From NCBI GenBank assembly GCA_036011085.1, contig DASCMS010000057.1, positions 1-64,000 of the forward strand: 64,000 nucleotides of DNA. Reading direction: 5' to 3'. The first letter of the stretch is position 1, and every line of letters begins with the position of its first letter. The notes beneath the pieces were generated by a model, which searched no databases, was not told the DNA's origin, and saw nothing but the letters and a program-made list of their open reading frames with translations. Shown in pieces: positions 59,912-64,000 of the stretch. Origin of the DNA: UBA8231 sp036011085. Its GTDB lineage: Bacteria > Latescibacterota > UBA2968 > UBA8231. The position numbers and the translations under genes were made by a program.

Positions 59912-61348
59912 ATGTTTGACCGCGCGCCGAAACTCGAAAAGGCCTTCCGCCGATATCCGCAGACGCCCCTCTTCGCACGTCTGGCCGACCACTTCCTGCG
60001 CCGCGGCAGGCTGATGCAGGCTCAGGCTCTCTGCGAGGAGGGATGTGAGCGGTTCCCCGCCTATCCCACCGGGTTCATCGTGCTCAGTCGCTGTTTCGAA
60101 CGGCAGCGGATGTGGGAAGAGGCTCGCATCGCTCTCGACCGCAGTCTGCGGCTCGACCCCGACAACCCGGCAGCTTATCGACGCCTCAGCAGAATCTACC
60201 AGGAGATGGACAACGACACGCTGGCGCTTAAATGCCTGGAGCGTGCCACCACCCTCGATCCGCTGAGCCAGACGCTGGCCGCTGAGCTCGACCGCCTTGC
60301 CAGGAGTGTGCGGCACCACAGGGGGGTGGCCGGGCAGTCGGCCACTGCGCCAGACACGGTGACGCCCGAGGTCCAGGTCGTGGCGGAGGAACTCGAGGAG
60401 GCCCCTGAGGAGGCCACCGTCGATTCTCCTATTGAGGAGGCCGCCTCTGAGAGTCCGGTGTCGGCAGCCGTGAGCGTCGATGACACGCCTGACGCAGGGC
60501 CGGGGCCGGTTGCCTCAGGGGCGGGAGAGGCCCCGGAGGCAGATGACGGCGAAGGTCTCTTTGATGTCACAGACGTCGCCGCCGAGGACCCGGGGCCTGA
60601 AGAGGCCGACGAACCCTTCGGACAGGTGCAACCCCAGCCGGAATGGGAAGACACCGAGGCCGACCCTGATGTGCTTGCTGAGCCTGCCCCCTCTGTACCC
60701 CTCGAAGAAGAGATGGTGTCCGAGCCGGTGATGGAGGCCGACCTCGAAGCAGACGTCCCGGAAGCCGACGTCCCCGAACCTGAAGCGGAACCGGCTGCCG
60801 CCGATGACGACGAGGTCGCCGCCCTTGGCGCCGGGCTGTTCGAGGACGACGCCGATGTGGCCAGAGCCCCCCTGCCCCCCTCGACGGCGCTCCCGACTCG
60901 GCCCGCGCCGGCCAGACCACCGGCAGACTCAACAGCGGCCGTCCCGACCCCGGAACCAACGGCGGCCCCCAGGATCCCGGCGGCCGCTCCGGACGAGGCA
61001 GCGCCTCTGCCCATCGACCTGCTGGCGGAGAACGAGAAGGATGAGGAAACATCGGCGACAGCTCCTGCAGCTGAAGCCGAGGCGGCCGTGTCCCAGCTGC
61101 CCGGCCGGCACACCGAAGAACTGACGGAGCTGCTGCGCGAATTTGGCCAGGAGGATGCCGATGCCGGTGGCGAAGGCGAGCAGCTGACGGGCGAACCCGT
61201 GGCGACAGTGACCCTCGCCGCGCTGTACGCAAGGCAGGGCTACGCCGACCAGGCACAGGAGACGTACCAGCGCATCCTGGACACCGAACCCGAAAACGAG
61301 GCGGCCCGACGTGGCCTGTCCGAGTTGAATTCAGAACCGTCTGACTGA
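59912..61348 (+). CDS. TPR protein with long acidic Pro/Ala-rich linker
   Basis: 478 residues, no signal peptide. N-terminal TPR block (about 15-125: PLFARLADHFLRRGRLMQAQ, GFIVLSRCFERQRMWEEARI, AYRRLSRIYQEMDNDTLALK). A disordered 270-residue linker follows, very rich in Glu, Asp, Ala and Pro (runs such as EVQVVAEELEEAPEEA). The C-terminal part (about 390-478) has TEELTELLREFGQED and one more TPR (TLAALYARQGYADQAQETYQ). Cytoplasmic scaffold of unknown function; starts the efp operon and is 18 bp from efp. Confidence 0.75.
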   Translation: MFDRAPKLEKAFRRYPQTPLFARLADHFLRRGRLMQAQALCEEGCERFPAYPTGFIVLSRCFERQRMWEEARIALDRSLRLDPDNPAAYRRLSRIYQEMDNDTLALKCLERATTLDPLSQTLAAELDRLARSVRHHRGVAGQSATAPDTVTPEVQVVAEELEEAPEEATVDSPIEEAASESPVSAAVSVDDTPDAGPGPVASGAGEAPEADDGEGLFDVTDVAAEDPGPEEADEPFGQVQPQPEWEDTEADPDVLAEPAPSVPLEEEMVSEPVMEADLEADVPEADVPEPEAEPAAADDDEVAALGAGLFEDDADVARAPLPPSTALPTRPAPARPPADSTAAVPTPEPTAAPRIPAAAPDEAAPLPIDLLAENEKDEETSATAPAAEAEAAVSQLPGRHTEELTELLREFGQEDADAGGEGEQLTGEPVATVTLAALYARQGYADQAQETYQRILDTEPENEAARRGLSELNSEPSD

Positions 61349-61366
61349 CACAGACCCGAAGGGACC

Positions 61367-61924
61367 ATGGCAGACACCAGTGATTTCCGTAACGGCTTCA
61401 CGATGAAGCTCGACAATGACCTCTGGTCCATCGTCGAGTTCCAGCACGTCAAACCGGGAAAGGGCGGAGCCTTTGTCCGTACCCGGTTGAAGAGCATGAG
61501 CACCGGCAACGTCATCGATCGGACCTTCCGCTCCGGCGACAAGGTCGAGGACGTACGTATCGAGAAGCGTGAAATGCAGTTTCTCTACGCCGAGGGCGAC
61601 ACCTACCACCTGATGGACTCTGAGACGTACGAGCAGATCGGCGTGCAGAAAGACATGATCGGGGAGGCCGCTGACCTGCTGCAGGAGAACGAGACCACCT
61701 TCGTCCTGGTGGCCGAGGAGCGCCCCATCGGCGTGGAACTGCCCAATTTCGTCGAGATCAAGGTCAGGCACACCGACCCGGGGGTGAAGGGCGACACGGC
61801 CACCGGGGCGGTCAAGCCGGCCACCCTCGAGACGGGTGCCGTCGTCTCCGTGCCCCTCTTTGTCAATCAGGGAGATGTTCTCAAGATCGACACACGAACC
61901 TGTTCCTACGTTGAGCGTGTCTGA
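61367..61924 (+). CDS. efp: Elongation factor P
   Basis: 185 residues. KOW-like domain 1 with the modifiable loop KPGKGGAF, Lys32 at the tip (as in beta-lysylated or otherwise modified EF-P); OB domains 2 and 3 with TFRSGDKVEDVRIEKREMQF, ERPIGVELPNFVEIKV and the final DVLKIDTRTCSYVERV. Relieves ribosome stalling at proline runs; several proteins in this window (TonB, Ig lipoprotein) carry such runs. No epmA/epmB or ymfI-type modification gene is nearby. Confidence 0.97.
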   Translation: MADTSDFRNGFTMKLDNDLWSIVEFQHVKPGKGGAFVRTRLKSMSTGNVIDRTFRSGDKVEDVRIEKREMQFLYAEGDTYHLMDSETYEQIGVQKDMIGEAADLLQENETTFVLVAEERPIGVELPNFVEIKVRHTDPGVKGDTATGAVKPATLETGAVVSVPLFVNQGDVLKIDTRTCSYVERV

Positions 61925-61938
61925 GAAAGGAACCATCG

Positions 61939-62358
61939 ATGGCAGATTCGGAGACCGATTCTGACTCGTCCGAGACGAGGACCCCGGAGGAACTGAAGTT
62001 CAGCGAGCAACACGAGTGGATCTCCCTCGACAGCGGTGTGGGCACGATCGGAATCACCGACTACGCCCAGTCCGAGCTGGGAGATATCGTCTTTGTCGAA
62101 TTGCCCGGCGTCGGTGATGTCCTGGAGAAGGGGCAGACCTTTGGCACGGTAGAAGCCGTCAAGACCGTAGAGGATCTCTACTGCCCCGTGAGCGGCGAGA
62201 TCGTCGAGGTCAACGAAACCCTCGAGGAGAGCGCCGAGCAGGTGAACGCCGATCCCTACGGCGATGGCTGGATGATCAAGATCCGCCTGGGCGATGCCGG
62301 CGAAGTGGAAGAGCTGCTCACTCCTGAGGCCTACAGGGAGTTTGTCGAGGACGCCTGA
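61939..62358 (+). CDS. gcvH: Glycine cleavage system H protein
   Basis: 139 residues. An acidic Ser-rich N-terminal extension (MADSETDSDSSETRTPEE) precedes the standard fold: LKFSEQHEWISLDSG, GIGITDYAQSELGDIVFVELP-like strand order, lipoylated Lys75 in VEAVKTVEDLYCPVSGEI, then DGWMIKIRL. Carries the aminomethyl group between P, T and L proteins, none of which is encoded here; H proteins can also serve lipoyl relay. Placed 14 bp after efp. Confidence 0.93.
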   Translation: MADSETDSDSSETRTPEELKFSEQHEWISLDSGVGTIGITDYAQSELGDIVFVELPGVGDVLEKGQTFGTVEAVKTVEDLYCPVSGEIVEVNETLEESAEQVNADPYGDGWMIKIRLGDAGEVEELLTPEAYREFVEDA

Positions 62359-62408
62359 GCCGGATTGACGGTGTGGCGTACAGCCCGTTTACTCTCCCGG
62401 GATATGCC

Positions 62409-62975
62409 ATGATCCGCGCCGTCTCCTACAGTGCGCCTCCGGTGCCCGACCCGGGCCCGCGCCTGGCGCCCGTCCTCGACGAGATCGTACTGGTTCTCAA
62501 TCAGAACTACGAGCCGCTGAACGTGTGCTCGGTGCGGCGTGCCCTGACGCTGGTCTTCTGCGGCAAGGCCAGCAGTGTCGAACTCGGCGATGGCCGTGTA
62601 CGGACGGTGTCCGATGCCTTCCCGGTGCCCAGTGTCGTGCGCCTCGAACGCTACATCCGGGCGCCGCGCCGGCGGGTGGTGCTGTCCAAGCGCAATATCC
62701 TCAAGCGGGACAGCTACCAGTGCCAGTACTGCGGCATGGTGGATCGCAAAATGACGGTCGACCACGTGGTGCCCAAGAAGCGCAACGGCCCCGAGACCTG
62801 GGAGAACCTGGTCGCCGCCTGTGTGTCCTGCAACGCCCGCAAGGGAGATCGACCGTTGGAGCAGGTGGACCTGCGCCTGCGGCGTAAACCCAAGCGGCCG
62901 AACAACGTCACCTTCATCCGCAACTTTGTCGGCGTCACCGACCAGCGCTGGAAACCATACCTCTTCCTTGACTGA
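62409..62975 (+). CDS. HNH endonuclease-family protein
   Basis: 188 residues from ATG 62409. N-terminal RALTLVFCGKASSVEL region, then a zinc-finger HNH module: CQYCGMVDRKMTVDHVVPKK, NGPETWENLVAACVSCNARK with two CxxC pairs and DH-N-H-type residues. This architecture (LNxNYEPLNVCSVRRA start) is a very widespread, uncharacterised HNH family in bacteria. No neighbouring restriction or phage genes; the stop overlaps the scpA start, so it is embedded in a housekeeping operon. Confidence 0.88.
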   Translation: MIRAVSYSAPPVPDPGPRLAPVLDEIVLVLNQNYEPLNVCSVRRALTLVFCGKASSVELGDGRVRTVSDAFPVPSVVRLERYIRAPRRRVVLSKRNILKRDSYQCQYCGMVDRKMTVDHVVPKKRNGPETWENLVAACVSCNARKGDRPLEQVDLRLRRKPKRPNNVTFIRNFVGVTDQRWKPYLFLD

Positions 62976-63843
62976 TCATCCTCCTGTCGAACCAGGCCGC
63001 GACGCCGATGCTGCCGACGATCCCTACGGGATCCGCCTCGGTGTTTTCGAGGGGCCGTTGGACCTGCTTCTCTACCTCATCCGCAAGAATGAGGTGGACA
63101 TCTACGACATCCCCGTCGCCACGATCACGAACCAGTACCTGGCGTTCCTGAGCTCCGGCGTGCATCTGCTCGACCTCGAGCAGGCCGCCGACTTCATCCT
63201 CATGGCGGCGACGCTGATGAAGGTGAAGTCCCAGATGCTTCTGCCACGTGACATAGAGGGAGATGAAACCCTCGAGGACGGCGTCGGCGATCCGCGGGAG
63301 GAATTGGTACGGAGACTGCTCGAGTACCAGCAGTTCAAGGATATCGCCGGGTGGCTCGGCGATCAGGGGAAGCAACAGCGGGACATCTTCCAGCGCCCCG
63401 GTCACCTCGATGCGAGGGATGCCGAGGCCGGCCTGCACCCCGTGTCCCTCTTCGATCTGCTCAAGGTGTACAAGCATGTCATCGACCATGTGCCCGATAC
63501 CGTCGTGCACGAGATCGTCGAGGCGGGCGCCTCGGTCGAGGAAAGTATCCATCGCATCCTCGCCGAGCTCGACACGCGTTCCCGTGTCAGATTCCACGAA
63601 CTGATCACCGGCCAGAGCCGGGTCAACATGGTGGCCACCTTCATCGGCGTCCTCGAGTTGCTCAAGTCACAGCGCATCCGGGTGCAGCAGGCCAGGCCCT
63701 TCGACGACATCTGGATCGAGGGACGCGCCGAAGAGGACCGGACCCTGCCGATACCCGAGGCAGAGGAGGACGCCGATCAGGACGCTGATCAGGAGACACA
63801 GATCATCGAACTGCGGCCCGGTGCAGAGGAGCCACCTTCATGA
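62968..63843 (+). CDS. scpA: Segregation and condensation protein A
   Basis: About 291 residues if TTG 62968 is used, which overlaps the HNH stop; no ribosome-binding site is obvious, so the start is uncertain. Kleisin family: N-terminal GIRLGVFEGPLDLLLYLIRK, IYDIPVATITNQYLAFL, AADFILMAATLMKVKSQMLL; winged-helix C-terminus (RVRFHELITGQSRVNMVATF, IGVLELLKSQRI) and an acidic tail. Bridges SMC heads in chromosome condensation with ScpB. Confidence 0.94.
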   Translation: MTDHPPVEPGRDADAADDPYGIRLGVFEGPLDLLLYLIRKNEVDIYDIPVATITNQYLAFLSSGVHLLDLEQAADFILMAATLMKVKSQMLLPRDIEGDETLEDGVGDPREELVRRLLEYQQFKDIAGWLGDQGKQQRDIFQRPGHLDARDAEAGLHPVSLFDLLKVYKHVIDHVPDTVVHEIVEAGASVEESIHRILAELDTRSRVRFHELITGQSRVNMVATFIGVLELLKSQRIRVQQARPFDDIWIEGRAEEDRTLPIPEAEEDADQDADQETQIIELRPGAEEPPS

Positions 63844-64000
63844 GTGACGACGAAGAGCAGGACCAGGCCTCGAGCCAGCAGTCCGAGGCAGAGGACAAGC
63901 CCGGCCGCGAAAGTCTCGATCCCGAGAAGGTGCGCGGCATCGTCGAGGCGGTTCTCATGACCTCCGATTCGCCGGTGACACCCGGCAAGTTGCAGGGCCT
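63840..64000 (+). CDS. scpB: Segregation and condensation protein B, 5' part
   Basis: Begins at ATG 63840 overlapping the scpA stop (ATGA) and runs off the window after 53 codons. Acidic start MSDDEEQDQASSQQSEAED, then LDPEKVRGIVEAVLMTSDSP and VTPGKLQGL, which match the first winged-helix of ScpB. Partner of ScpA and SMC. Confidence 0.85.
   Translation, partial: MSDDEEQDQASSQQSEAEDKPGRESLDPEKVRGIVEAVLMTSDSPVTPGKLQG

Noticed and set aside
62409..62975. HNH protein as homing or phage endonuclease
   Set aside because: Embedded in a housekeeping operon with overlapping starts and no mobile-element features nearby.

Overview
This window is GC-rich, densely packed DNA from a Gram-negative-type (diderm) bacterium. 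Evidence for two membranes: an ExbB/ExbD/TonB operon, an Omp85-type barrel, a large protease/propeller/barrel protein and several lipoproteins. A secreted beta-helix protein carries dockerin-like EF-hand repeats with DFFLF cores and a C-terminal FlgD-like domain (HPNPFNPET). That combination is typical of FCB-related candidate phyla such as Latescibacterota; this placement is an inference from domain style, not a phylogeny. Housekeeping promoters follow the sigma-70 pattern (TTGACA-N17-TATAAT-like) and can be read for both tRNAs and several operons.

Layout. 1-0.9 kb: decayed IS91-type transposase end and tRNA-Cys. 1-2.7 kb: thyA and pheA. 2.7-8 kb (minus): topA, a Xer-like recombinase that has lost most catalytic residues, an Ig-like lipoprotein and a pilin-like protein, tightly coupled. 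8.2-9.7 kb: map and a PhnP-like hydrolase, followed by a cluster of palindromes. 10-16.8 kb (minus): B12-dependent ribonucleotide reductase nrdJ, its likely regulator nrdR, and a tonB-exbD-exbD-exbB-TPR energy-transduction operon. 16.8-25 kb (minus): an unusual three-gene membrane cassette made of two OPT/DUF6785-like multispanning proteins and a 1442-residue fusion of a zinc-ligand-less M28 peptidase fold with an FtsX-type permease. Facing it are an ECF sigma factor, an anti-sigma-like protein, accD and bioY.

27.5-34.7 kb: an Omp85-like barrel with surE, a small conserved hypothetical and the 1517-residue secreted protein. 34.7-45.8 kb: a long plus-strand run rpmI-rplT-pheS-pheT-zapB-like-zapA-rny-ymdB-xseA-xseB-recN-pgsA, starting at a promoter whose -35 box lies in the loop of a perfect 16-bp hairpin. 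45.8-50.6 kb (minus): the HExxH protease-propeller-barrel gene followed by a 42-codon ORF and two lipoprotein genes. 50.8-56.7 kb: NAD-dependent sugar dehydrogenases/epimerases, a DegT aminotransferase, a WecA/MraY-type transferase, a P-loop kinase and a CNT nucleoside transporter. 57-59.6 kb: a receiver-kinase-receiver hybrid and tRNA-Lys. 59.9-64 kb: an operon TPR-efp-gcvH-HNH-scpA-scpB that runs off the end.

The most promising uncharacterised system is the 16.8-25 kb cassette: a pseudo-peptidase/FtsX fusion co-translated with two OPT-like permeases, with no ABC ATPase beside it and a divergent sigma/anti-sigma pair sharing a 41-bp intergenic gap that holds a palindrome. Starts were re-chosen for many genes from Shine-Dalgarno sites, coupling and family alignment. 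No CRISPR array, rRNA or intact mobile element was seen.
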